A DNA stretch of 64,000 nucleotides from Ciona intestinalis. Lineage: Eukaryota; Chordata; Ascidiacea; Phlebobranchia; Cionidae. The translations under genes were made by a program, and so were the position numbers. Under the pieces are notes generated by a model. That model saw nothing but the letters and a program-made list of their open reading frames with translations, ran no database searches and was not told the origin of the DNA. The stretch lies in NCBI RefSeq assembly GCF_000224145.3, contig NC_020170.2, forward strand, positions 3,798,646 through 3,862,645, written 5' to 3'. Shown here one piece after another: positions 54,001 through 64,000 of this stretch. Each line of letters starts with the position of its first letter. Within the stretch, counting starts at the first letter, position 1.

Positions 54001-56951
54001 TAATACGGGACAAGCAGGCGTAATCATGTATCTGGTAATCAGTTCCTAAATTACAAGCGAACGTTCCTTATCTGTTATCAGGTAGCGAGCGAGGGTAAGG
54101 GAAAGGAAGTGTAAAATGACATATATCGTTGCTATTAAAGGACTCTCGCGTATCAGGTAACATGGTATACATTGGGAACGACACAGCGCACGTGTAAGAG
54201 CTAAGGCTACCTTTCTTCAATGAGATCATCCGTTGTAAGATTCCATTGAGTGAAAGGGAGTGTCAATCAAACACAAAGAACGAAAAGTGTGTTACATTGG
54301 CCTGGAATAGTGGAAACAGCAATGAATACAGTTGTCTCTCTGCGTCCGAACAACATTTACCTTCGCTAATTGACACCCGGGTTCTTTATACTCAACCAGG
54401 GGTTACACTCCATCATAATGGTAATCATATTTAGCAAAGTTTTATATTGGTATCAGTTTACATTGCGCTATGTGTTAAGTTTCCAGTGTTGTGTAAAGCT
54501 AAACCCACTTCCATGGCTGTGTAAAGTACATTTTACCACTGTCTGAATGAACTCTTGGTTTTGAACTTCATTATTTTGAGTCGGGGCCAGCGCACTAATG
54601 TACCAACAGAGCTACATTAATTACTCTAACATTCCCGACTGTACTTAAATAGAAATACCTTATTAACTGAGGTCCGAAACAGTTACCCGCATATCACGTA
54701 ACGTATTTGCACTCTCAGTATGGGGTACAACGAATAACTTGTTGTACATACATATGTATGAATCTGTGGCATTCCGCACGCATCTATATGCTGAGAATGC
54801 TGTTGGTTCTATATTTTGAGAGTGAAACGTCACTACTAACTTTTATATATATAGTAGGGTGGGGGAAGATGGGACATATTTTCAATCTATTTTCTCGTCC
54901 CATTTAGTGGCAAACAAACAAGTACGTTTGAAGATTCCTAAAACCGTATCTTCACGTCGTTAATTGTTTAATACACGATCAGGATACTTAGGTATTACTT
55001 GATAAAAGTGTCTTGTCTTTCCTCACCCTACTATAACATCTAAATATTCCATTTTTTTTAATAATATTACATTTTTGGTTAAAGTGAAAAAATAGTATTG
55101 ATTCTAATTAGGAGAAACAGAACAAGTGCTACTACGACTGTAAATTTTAGGTGTGTGGCCTTAATATGCAGCATGTGACTTATTATAATGTATCTGACAT
55201 ACGACGGATACGTATAAACCCAAAGCGTGAGTTCACAACTCACAAAAACACAACTCACTCAAAAATAATAACAATGGTATTTACATCGAAAGGCCGACAA
55301 CTCTATTTGCACGGGCAGCTGCATTTACACGAATGGCATGTGCAATAGTACCATTCAATAAACAAAATCTGCCTTTACTAATTACATAGCTCAAATCCGC
55401 AGCCGCTGCAGCATGCACAATCTTGAATAATTACACACTGTAGATAAATTTAGGTCGATAGTTCATTTTAAAAATATCTCTATAGTTCAAGTTGGAATTA
55501 AATTATATTGTGTGACTTCAATGAAAAGGAATAATTTGCCTTTTTATTTGAACTTTTTGAACTTGTGTGTTGGTTCAAACAACTAAACGTGCTAAGTGGA
55601 TTTTTCCGGTTTTCAGAACTTGCAGTAAAATCGTGATCATGAGATGTCGTTATACTCTTTAATATCGGATATAATGGCGAAAGTAGCTAGTAAAGACGGC
55701 GGACAAAGGCTGTTTAGTTTGGAAAAGTAATTCACACAAAACCGTCTCACAAAAGGAACGTATCACAGCGCAGTTTAAACAAAGGCCGAGCAAATAAGCG
55801 TCTCATATGCTGGTATGGCCTCGCTTATGAAATACACTCGAGCATCATGGCTCTTACCTTGAAGGTTATGTTGCAAACTGTTGTGATACTCCTGCCCATA
55901 GTGGTGCACCGTATCCACCGCTGCTGTTGTCGTGGTTGGGAAATCCTAAAACGAAACAGATTATTGAACACATTCCATTCCAAAGCCGTGTATGAACTCG
56001 AAGGCCGATAAGAATGTATTTTCAAAGTTGTTTTATGTTATAATCTACACAATGTAATCGGTCGTATATATACAAAAGACGGCGGCGGACGAGGCAGCGA
56101 ACGGAAAACGAAATTTATTCCGCGAAAGATTGTTTTGTTAGGAAGCGCTGGAAACTGAAGCTCTTGGATAAATCAACAGTTATTACTGCACGACCACGAA
56201 ACTATTTCGATCGCGCAGAAGTTTCGCAGTGCCTTAAATCCATGCTGTAAAACTCTTTCATTCCTGTGCGACGTTTTTTTTACGTTTTTGCATCGGTGTA
56301 GGAAACACCACTTACTTGAAACGTCAGTGGTGTCCCATTTTGATCCATTCGGAGCTCGGAAAATTTCTCTGGGAGCTGGGTTCTCGGCGACATAACGCCC
56401 TGTGATAAGAAAGACACGACGATGACAGCGTGACAGGTTTATAGTCTACCAATCATTATAGCTCTACGTACATAACCAGCCATGAGTTCGCGCCACATGT
56501 AAAACTATAGATATTGAACTTCAATAAACACAACATTTTTTAGAGAAGTTGAGTGCACATTTGTTAACACGTACATTTAAAAGCATGTTAAGTTACATAA
56601 TTTGTTAATACACACATATTTATAAACATAAACATTACAAACATACACTTCGAGATATGTAGGGTAGATATAACATGCATAAAGTAAAGGTATACATACA
56701 TATCCAGGCGGTCCTGGCATTGGAGCTGGAGTTTCCCGATTTGATGGACAAGGAGTTTCCGGGAGGACTTCGATTCTCGGGCAGATCATTTGTCCATTGG
56801 GTGAAAGGACTTGGCTGGAGTCCAAGCCCATAGTACTAAGACTGCTGTCACATAGGGACTGATCAGGACTTCGTTCATTGGAATGCGGCGTCGAGGTGGT
56901 GTAAGCGGTTGAATTACCCGCGGCGTGCTGTTGGACAACACGCTGCGCCAT
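45014..56951 (-). CDS. GLIS: GLIS-family Krüppel-like zinc-finger transcription factor
   Basis: Eleven exons splice with consistent phases to 1,070 codons: 56951-56700, 56399-56316, 55945-55858, 51420-50081, 49815-49642, 48962-48801, 48454-48341, 47969-47861, 47614-46999, 46392-46268, 45162-45014. Five C2H2 fingers span about 576-730. Finger 1 (CMWAEC) is split by the exon 4/5 junction; finger 2 follows with [18 protein letters not shown] and [13 protein letters not shown]; finger 3 has [14 protein letters not shown], finger 4 [14 protein letters not shown], finger 5 [10 protein letters not shown]. These mark GLIS1/3, not GLI or ZIC. The C terminus [20 protein letters not shown] also resembles GLIS3. 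The long N-terminal half and the region after the fingers are low in complexity. The protein should be a nuclear regulator of development. The exon 9 donor at 46998 was chosen because it alone keeps the frame. Confidence 0.93.
45503..45689 (+). mobile_element. TAGTAGGG MITE, full length
   Basis: In the last intron of GLIS; the interior carries a small TATAG insertion in the GGTAGTAAAC segment. Confidence 0.88.
45778..46166 (+). mobile_element. TAGTAGGG MITE split by another copy
   Basis: 45778-45837 is the left part and 46032-46166 the right part of one element. They rejoin at the family's GTAGTA / CAAAG position once the inner copy is removed. Confidence 0.88.
45838..46031 (+). mobile_element. 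TAGTAGGG MITE nested in a sister copy
   Basis: Complete element with both TIRs inserted at a TA inside the previous element; TA stands on both sides. Confidence 0.92.
46790..46917 (+). repeat. tRNA-derived SINE
   Basis: A-box-like ACAGTGGTTAGTTGC and B-box-like GGGTTCGAAGTG lie about 30 bp apart, followed by a tail GTGTTATAACGACTGTC ... AATAAGTTGCATTCATTTG. The tail resembles 7520-7605. Lies in a GLIS intron. Confidence 0.55.
47641..47827 (-). mobile_element. MITE subfamily 2, full length
   Basis: Diverged copy within 30 bp of GLIS exons on each side. Confidence 0.8.
48011..48209 (-). mobile_element. TAGTAGGG MITE, full length
   Basis: Left end AGTACTGTGGGGTAAGATGG, right end CTTCCCCCACCCTATACTG. 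Confidence 0.9.
48493..48672 (-). mobile_element. MITE subfamily 2, decayed
   Basis: Recognised from GCGGGGTAAGATCG, TTTCCTAATCGTGTTTT and a degraded right end near CATCTTATTCCAAGCC. Confidence 0.65.
54455..54640 (-). repeat. tRNA-derived SINE fragment
   Basis: On the minus strand TAGCTCTGTTGGTACATTAG matches an A box and GAAGTTCAAAACC a weak B box about 40 bp on, with an unrelated tail toward 54455. Confidence 0.5.
54852..55035 (+). mobile_element. TAGTAGGG MITE, full length
   Basis: Typical copy ending CTTTCCTCACCCTACTATA. Confidence 0.92.
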
Positions 56952-57971
56952 GATGTAATCTCAAAGTCTTAACTACCAAAACGTAAGGCGAAAATGCCAA
57001 CTAGGATTTGTACAAATGGAAAAGTTACAAAATAAATACAAAGAAACATTGCGTAATCAAAATCTTTTACTCTTACTAAACTTGCAGTTATCTTACACCA
57101 CTTTTCGTAATACACAATTCCTTATAACGTTTCTGTCGGCTGAACCAGCTAATAAAGCTGCAAACTCAACTTTGTCGATGTGGTATAGCTACTTCCGCTA
57201 AACGCATGTTTGCGTTACGTTTAATCGGTCGTAACCTGCCATCTTAGTAACGTCATTCATGTAAAAAACTTTCAATTTACGAGTTCGTCTTTCCTCGTAT
57301 AGTTACATGTTAACTAGAAACTGGGATCTAAAACCTACGCTGCACCAGTAAAGCATTTATGAGGGAGGAATGGTATGTTTCCTATGCCCCTGTACTCTAA
57401 TACACTTCGACTGTAAAGCAGAAAACGAACGGTGTAACTGCACTGTAAAGGACTGAGACGTCCCTTGGTCACTACCTTTCAACTGCTGACTACACAAAGC
57501 GAGAGAGAAGATTTATTGACGTGTTAGCAAATGTGTCTCGCTATTACAACAGCCTCTGTGTTTACTTTTCATATCGGGAACTTAATATCTTACCTTTGTC
57601 ACTACTGCCACCTCGCGGCCAGGTAAATTTAGACTAAGATCAAACAATACCCATACAAAGCAACCGAACTACTTTTCCAAATTTGAGCAGCCTTTTAGAA
57701 TTGTGAGCTTTTCAATATTTATTATAATAGTGACTGCCACGCTTTTACCAACTTGTATAGACGTATCGTTTTCAGATTTCATTTTCATTTCTTTTAACAA
57801 GCGCAGGATATATACAAGCAAGTTATACGATTCTGCGGACCAGTACGCGATTGAAGCTAACGATAACCAAAATTTTCGACCACTAGCTGATTTCATCATT
57901 CCTCGACAACCGGATTTGTGATTTTTCCAATTCCTTCGATCGCACTAACTACAGTATCACCGTCCTGGGAA
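56952..57971. other. GLIS upstream region; first copy of a gap-flanking duplication
   Basis: The segment from about 57139 to the gap is repeated at 58022-58760, including a copy of the last FAHD2-like exon (minus, about 57903-57970). Nothing else coding was seen; the GLIS promoter should lie close to 56952. Confidence 0.6.
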
Positions 57972-58021
57972 NNNNNNNNNNNNNNNNNNNNNNNNNNNNN
58001 NNNNNNNNNNNNNNNNNNNNN
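57972..58021. other. Assembly gap of 50 N
   Basis: Exactly 50 N, between two near-identical copies of the same sequence. Confidence 0.99.
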
Positions 58022-58686
58022 CTGAACAGCTAATAAAGCTGCAAACTCAACTTTGTCGATGTGGTATAGCTACTTCCACTAAACGCATGTTTGCGTTACG
58101 TTTAATCGGTCGTAACCTGCCATCTTAGTAACGTCATTCATGTAAAAAACTTTCAATTTACGAGTTCGTCTTTCCTCTTATAGTTACATGTTAACTAGAA
58201 ACTGGGATCTAAAACTTACGCTGCACCAGTAAAGCATTTATGAGGGAGGAATGGTATGTTTCCTATGCCCCTGTACTCTAATACACTTTGACTGTAAAGC
58301 AGAAAATGAACGGTGTAACTGCACTGTAAAGGACTGAGACGTCCCTTGGTCACTACCTTTCAACTGCTGACTACACAAAGCGAGAGAAAAGATTTATTGA
58401 CGTGTTAGCAAATGTGTCTCGCTATTACAACAGCCTCTGTGTTTACTTTTCATATCGGGAACTTAATATCTTACCTTTGTCACTACTGCCACCTCGCGAC
58501 CAGGTAAATTTAAACTAAGATCAAACAATGCCCATACAAAGCAACCGAACTACGTATCGTTTTCAGATTTCATTTTCATTTCTTTTAACAAGCGCAGGAT
58601 ATATACAAGCACGTTATACGATTCTGCGGACCAGTACGCGATTGAAGCTAACGATAACCAAAATTTTCGACCACTAGCTGATTTCA

Positions 58687-60758
58687 TCATTCCTCGACAA
58701 CCGGATTTGTGATTTTTCCAATTCCTTCGATCGCACTAACTACAGTATCACCGTCCTGGGAAATAGTTAAACTTATCAATACATTATTTTCCGTATCGTT
58801 ATGCAGTAAAATAAGACACGTTTTCATTCTCTTTTTTGTCCCATTTGGTAGTAAATACAGAATATTTACAGAATTATACAACCGTTGCCCGCCACTCTAA
58901 AATGGCGTTGTTAATTGTTCAAAACACGATCATGATATTTGGATATCATGTGCTAAAGGTGTCCCATCTTACCCTACAGTACTTTATCCCACTTTACCTT
59001 TAAAAACACCGGAGGAGACCGCGTTGCCCCTACACCTGGAGGAGTACCTGTCAACAACACATCACCAGGTTTTAAAGTAAAGACTCTTGATATCCAAGCA
59101 ATGCAAGTCTCAATACTGAACACCAGTTGGTTTGTGTTACTGCTCTGCATAACCTGTCCGTCCACCGTACACGCCAATGGTAAGTCGTGCGGATCTGAAA
59201 TGATTTGCATTACACACATTAGGGTTGTATATTAGGTAAGAATGATAAGGTACATGTTTTTATTCTATTTTATTGCACAACATAGCCCCAACTGTATTTT
59301 ACCTGCTATTTCATCTTTTGTAACCAATGTTGGACCCAGGGGACAAAATGTGTCAAAAGTTTTTCCAAGCAGCCACTGCCCAGAGTTTTTCTCCCCAAAC
59401 CAGTCTCTAGCACTGACATCCAGGGCAACTGTATAACCAGCAACATGTTCCATTGCCTTAGATTCCTAATAAAATAAAAAGTCTTATGTGACTACGTTGT
59501 TAATTGCCGTCTGCAGGTGTATTTATAAGTGTATACGAGATCTTTTGGTGTCTGTTTCGTGATTATAAACGACAGACATTTCGGAAACTGCTGCGAAACG
59601 TCGCTTTTAAGTTCACAAAACACACGCCAGAACATACATTTCATATTAATAAGATGTCTTGTTATCTTGTATATTATGAAAATAAAAAACAGAACGTTGG
59701 CTAATGTACTTCGATGTGTTTTCCTTCTTTCCCCACAACAACGGCCAACTCCACCTCCCAATCTACTGAGGAAGACGCCTTAGGAATAACTACGTTCTCT
59801 TTATCACCTGAAAAATTACAAAATACTTAGATGTATAAAAAACTTTTTTTTCAAATACAGTAGGGTGGGGTAAGATAGAACAGACTTTTCATTCTATTTT
59901 CTCGTCCAATTCGGTAGTAAACAAATAACATACAAAAGTATAAAAAAAACGCATCCACACGACTCCCATAGACCGTTGTTATGTTTTCAAAACACGATCA
60001 GAGTTTTTGGGATTTTGGTGCTAACATGATCCTATATTACCCCATAGTACTATACATTTAGCAATATACAAACCTATTATGGAGGAAGGAAACTTGTTGA
60101 AAATAACAGGTTCTGTTGGAATTGGAATATTCAGTTCAGCGCAATGGTCTTTATAGTTCATACCCACACATATTACCTACAAAAGAAAAATGTAGGGCCT
60201 ACAGGGTTTATATACATATAGTGACAATACGCCGACAGAAAAACTCACCTTTTCGCAATTTGTGACGGGTGACAACACACTTACATCATCATAACTAATA
60301 AGAGATTCGCTATTGGTTTCTGTTAACCTGCGTGATAAAATGATGTGATAAATTAGTAACAATATAGTATGGCGGGGAATGACGGGATACATATTCATTT
60401 CATTTTCTTGTTTCATCTGGTAGTAAACAAACAACATTCAAAGAATTAATTGTTTGAAACACGACCAGGGAGTTTGGATATTACATGGGAAAGGTGTCTC
60501 ATCTTACCCCATACAGTACTATAACACTACTGAACGTGGAATTACCTTTTTGCCAAGTTCAATGCGTTTTCACCACGAGCGAGAAAGTCAACAACATTGT
60601 TTGGAATTTTCGAACTCGCAGAAGTTAAATCTAAAATACTATTTCCACGTACTTGTGCACCAATACTGTAAACATAACTTTTGAGTTTCACAACAAATCA
60701 GATAACTTGCTAAAACTCACCACTGCTTTCCGTGTCGCAGAAATTGCAAAAGCTTCAT
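58687..60758 (-). CDS. FAHD2: FAHD2-like fumarylacetoacetate hydrolase family protein, copy 1
   Basis: Eight exons (60758-60721, 60665-60546, 60327-60249, 60176-60074, 59807-59710, 59465-59303, 59194-58998, 58755-58687) give 288 residues. This is the FAH/FAHD2 fold, a metal-dependent hydrolase/decarboxylase family whose FAHD2 members have no settled substrate. [36 protein letters not shown] (metal-binding Glu pair), [22 protein letters not shown] and [12 protein letters not shown] occur in the standard order. The protein starts [12 protein letters not shown] with an in-frame TGA twelve bases upstream, so unlike copy 2 it shows no mitochondrial presequence, unless another 5' exon exists. Same intron positions as copy 2. 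Confidence 0.93.
58803..58984 (+). mobile_element. TAGTAGGG MITE with worn left end
   Basis: In the last intron of FAHD2 copy 1; the right TIR is clear (CCCATCTTACCCTACAGTA), the left one degenerate. Confidence 0.8.
59857..60053 (+). mobile_element. TAGTAGGG MITE, full length
   Basis: Left CAGTAGGGTGGGGTAAGATA, right TATTACCCCATAGTACTATA; in an intron of FAHD2 copy 1. Confidence 0.88.
60365..60522 (+). mobile_element. TAGTAGGG MITE with internal deletion
   Basis: Both ends present, but about 40 bp (the TATAAAACCGTATCC part) are missing between AAAGAA and TTAATTGTTT. Confidence 0.85.
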
Positions 60759-61278
60759 TTGGAATCCTCAGGGCACTATACATACAACATTGATAGTGGT
60801 AATGTGTTTTGCACTGCGCCTAACTTTACTGTTTACCTCTGGTACTTTGTTTGAACAATCATGTCGAGTATATGCTCTATGTACACTGTTGTAGTTCAGC
60901 AAAGGATAATATACATTACAGATGTTTGCACATTTCGTTTTAGTAATCAAGTGATCGAAAATAACAACTCGTAGAAAAAACTAATATGCAATGCTAACTC
61001 GCCAACAGGCTTTTTGTGTAACAATGCTAATTGCAATTATTACATTGTGTTTAATTTCAATGATAGACGGATTTAGAATTTTAAAGCAAAAGAGAATACA
61101 TTTTCAAAAAAATGACTTGATAAAAATGCTTTTAGGGTTATTTTTTTGTATGAGAAAAACACTTTCAAAAAAACGGCACACACAGCAAACATCTTTTTAA
61201 TAACATTTCTGCCATAATTAAATGGCCGTGTAGCTAGCTAGTAATTATTGCACAATTTAGATTGAATTTGATCCTCTT
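60759..61278. other. FAHD2 intergenic spacer
   Basis: Head-to-tail spacing between the two FAHD2 copies. It must contain the copy 1 promoter; no exon seen. Confidence 0.5.
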
Positions 61279-64000
61279 TTACTCAGCCACCATCTTGTTG
61301 GTTATTTTCCCAATTCCTTCTATATCACATACTACAGTATCCCCAGCCTGTAGAACAGAAAAGTCAAAAATTTGTAGTATAGCTACTGTAATGTATAATA
61401 AAGTTAAGATACACTGTGCTATTTGATATGCAAAGAAAAGGGATAACAATTTTGAAACACTGTAATAAAAATGGATGTAATAAATATATTGATATTTTTT
61501 TCAATAACACCAAACTGTGTTATTTTTTTGGCATAGATATATAGACCAAATGCCCCAAAACATATTTTTGAGACAAAGGTGAACAGCCATACAAAAACGG
61601 TACTTCTATACAATTCACTCCCAAATAATAAAAAGACCAAATTTTAAAAAAAGTTTGAACCAGGAAAAGTCATGTAAAAATATTTAGTTAGGAAATTAGT
61701 TAGAATGTCCTAAACTCACTTTTAAAAAGACTGGAGGATTCCTGAACACCCCTACACCTGGAGGAGTACCTGTCAACAACACATCACCAGGTCTTAAAGT
61801 AAAGACTCTTGATATCCAAGCAATGCAAGTCTCAATACTGAACACCAGTTGGTTTGTGTTACTGCTCTGCATGACTTCTCCATTCACCAAACATTCCAGA
61901 GATAAATTATGGGGATCTGTGACACAAATTAAGAATTTTAAATAACTTTTGTACAACTTTACAGAAAATGTTTTGTTACGAGTAAAAAAAGCTAAAGGTG
62001 TTTGCTAGTTGTTCTTTTTATTTTACAAACAAAAGCGAGGTAAAATGACCAAATATGCGTTTTTTAAATTGATTATAAAAATGATTTCTTTCAGTTTTAA
62101 CATTATTAAAAAAATGCATTTCTATAAATTAGGTATAAAAATGTTTATTTTAGTTCAACACTAAAATGAGTACCTCCAAACATTTTATTAAATCCAACTG
62201 TTTTATAACAGCCAGTGCATTTAAATATATATTATATTTAACCCTTTATTTCATCCTTTGTGACCATCACTGGTCCAAGCGGACAAAATGTATCAAATGT
62301 TTTTCCAAGCAGCCATTGTTTTGAGTTTCTCTTCATTTGCCAATCCCTTGCACTGACATCATGGGCAACTGTGTAACCTGCCACATAATCCAAAGCATTG
62401 GATTCCTGTTTAAATGATAAATGCAGAGTAAAAACATTGGATGTACTCTAAATCAAATCAGTGTTTTTCCATATTCATATGATGCTAAACTGTATGTTTT
62501 TAACAGTTTTCTGATTACTATATATAGGTTTTTATTAATCATAATCCAAAGCATCGGATTCCTGTTTAAACAATAAATGCAGAGTAAAATATTGGATTTA
62601 CTCTAAATCTAATCATTATTTTCCATATATTAATATACCTTTATATGTTTTCCTTCTTTGCCAATAATTACAGCCAATTCTACTTCCCAGTCAACAGAAT
62701 CTGATATTTTTGGAATAATGATGTCATCACCATCACCTGTGTTAAAACTATAGTTTTATATTAAAGTAACCTAAAACATGCTAATGTAAATCATTAAGTA
62801 AACTGTTCCATATGTGTGAGGTCCTATGGTGAGGCACATCAGGGAATCTATAATTTAGACCAAAGTTGGTCTATTATGCTAAAATGTAATTTATAAGGAA
62901 TTGTTTAACCATATTGTTTTAAAGGTTATGGAACAAATTCGGTGTAAACAATTATGGACAAATTATAAAAGCTTAAGTGATAAAATTATTAAATAAATAG
63001 TGCTATAAGTGTACTAACCGATAATGGAACTTGGAAACTTGCTAAATATAACCGGTTCTGTTGGAATAGGCATGTTTTGTTCTTCGCAGTGGTCTTTGTA
63101 GTTCATTCCAACACATATAACCTTAACAAATATATGTTAAGTTGTACAAATACAATAAGACAAATTTCTATGCAATAGCTTTGTTTTCATTGTATAATGT
63201 TCAAACTGGCAAAAACTTAAACAAATTGTTCACCTTTTCACAATTGGTAATAGGGGATAAGATCTTTATGTCACTGCGCTGAACAAACTGCTTTGTACTA
63301 CTTTCTAGTGCTCTGGAAAAATGAACACAAGCGTATTTATTAAGCATTGTAATAACATAGTTACACTAAAAAATAGTATTAAAAAAGAGACTTATAGTAG
63401 GGTGGGGAAGATGACACATACTTTTATTCTTTTTTTAGTCTTGCCATTTGGTAGTAAACAAAGAAATATTAACAGAACTAGATATCCACTTTCTCATAAC
63501 TGTAACCCTATCCATTTTACCCCACAGTAATATATTTGTTTTTACCATATAAATATTTTATACCAAATGATTTAGGTGTGGTGCTGCACTTACTTCTTAG
63601 CAAGATTAAAATTGGATTCTCCACTTTCAAGAAATTTGACCAAACTGTTTGGAATCTGAGGATTGGAACTACTCAAGTTCACTATAGATGTATCCTGCAA
63701 TTCTGCACCAACACTGAAATGCAAACAGATTTACCTTGTTACATTACAGAAGTTAAATGTAGTTAGTATATAAATATATACTATAAAATGCAAAACAAAA
63801 GTTATATATATACATATCATGAAATGCAAAAATAACAGTTGCATTACAATTAAGCCTTTGTTTTTTATTTAGAATAATTTATTTAAATTCAAACCTTTGT
63901 TTTCCATCTTGCAAGAACTGTAGCAGTCGCATATTTCTTTGCAAAGATAAACTAAAAGCTCTTGTATGTAAAGTTACTGCAATTAAAGGTCGTAGCAAAT
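61279..64000 (-). CDS. FAHD2: FAHD2-like protein, copy 2, 5' end outside the window
   Basis: Eight exons (from beyond 64000 to 63895, 63713-63594, 63312-63234, 63121-63019, 62736-62639, 62405-62243, 61916-61720, 61347-61279) with intron positions the same as copy 1. The core carries [27 protein letters not shown] and a terminal exon [15 protein letters not shown]. Codon MRLLQF at 63932 aligns with the start of copy 1, but here the frame stays open upstream to the window edge. It reads [13 protein letters not shown], rich in Arg, Ser and Leu without acids, like a mitochondrial presequence. Human FAHD2 proteins also have such a leader before MRLVQF. The true start is therefore probably outside the window. 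Confidence 0.92.
63395..63531 (+). mobile_element. TAGTAGGG MITE, shortened
   Basis: Both TIRs, but the interior is cut after AGTAAACAAAGAAATATTAA; in an intron of FAHD2 copy 2. Confidence 0.8.

Larger units (their letters stand above)
51421..55857 (-). other. Large intron 3 of GLIS
   Basis: 4.4 kb with one MITE and one SINE fragment. No other exon is needed by the reading frame and none is seen. Confidence 0.6.

Overview
The window looks like nuclear DNA of a tunicate, most likely Ciona or a close relative. The genes are chordate in type and intron-rich, the introns are short and A+T-rich with GT..AG ends, collectin-like lectins are arrayed in tandem, and a small repeat family carrying TAGTAGGG ends is very dense. 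I could not run a species search, so this assignment is inference. Two runs of exactly 50 N (8452-8501 and 57972-58021) are scaffold gaps.

Region 1 (1-16.5 kb) is compact housekeeping DNA. It holds LMBRD2 (minus, 3' end outside the window) and PHAF1/C16orf70 (plus), which share a 583-bp divergent promoter with two duplicated CRE palindromes. A lone C2H2 zinc-finger exon lies next to the first gap. Two adjacent genes without introns follow, the dynein light intermediate chain DYNC1LI and CLPTM1. CLPTM1 converges tightly on a four-exon phosphoglycerate mutase. No copy of the dense repeat family occurs here.

Region 2 (16.5-29.2 kb) is immune-like and repeat-rich. Four collagen-plus-C-type-lectin genes (A-D, all minus) occur with a BTB-Kelch gene (plus) between A and B. 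All four share nearly the same signal-peptide segment, but their sugar-site triplets differ: EPT in A and C, QPD in B, EPN in D. C and D each carry one reading-frame lesion. The 5' flanks of B, C and D are also duplicated and contain internal tandem repeats.

Region 3 (29.2-45 kb) is dominated by one seven-exon gene on the minus strand for a membrane protein with signal peptide, PAN/apple domain, Thr/Ser-rich stalk, EGF domain, transmembrane helix and short tail. I do not recognise this architecture as a named family. Region 4 (45-57 kb) is a complete 11-exon GLIS-family zinc-finger gene (1,070 codons plus stop). Region 5 (57-64 kb) has an apparent haplotype duplication across the second gap and two tandem FAHD2-like genes. 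The distal copy seems to keep a mitochondrial presequence; the proximal copy seems to lack one, and the two share a near-identical gene-conversion-like patch.

About 31 copies (two subfamilies, roughly 185-200 bp each) of a non-autonomous TIR element lie between 16.8 kb and the end. They include one copy nested inside another at a TA site and one interrupted by a tiny perfect palindrome with a 7-bp target duplication. No rRNA gene, intact tRNA gene, CRISPR array or retrovirus-like element was recognised.
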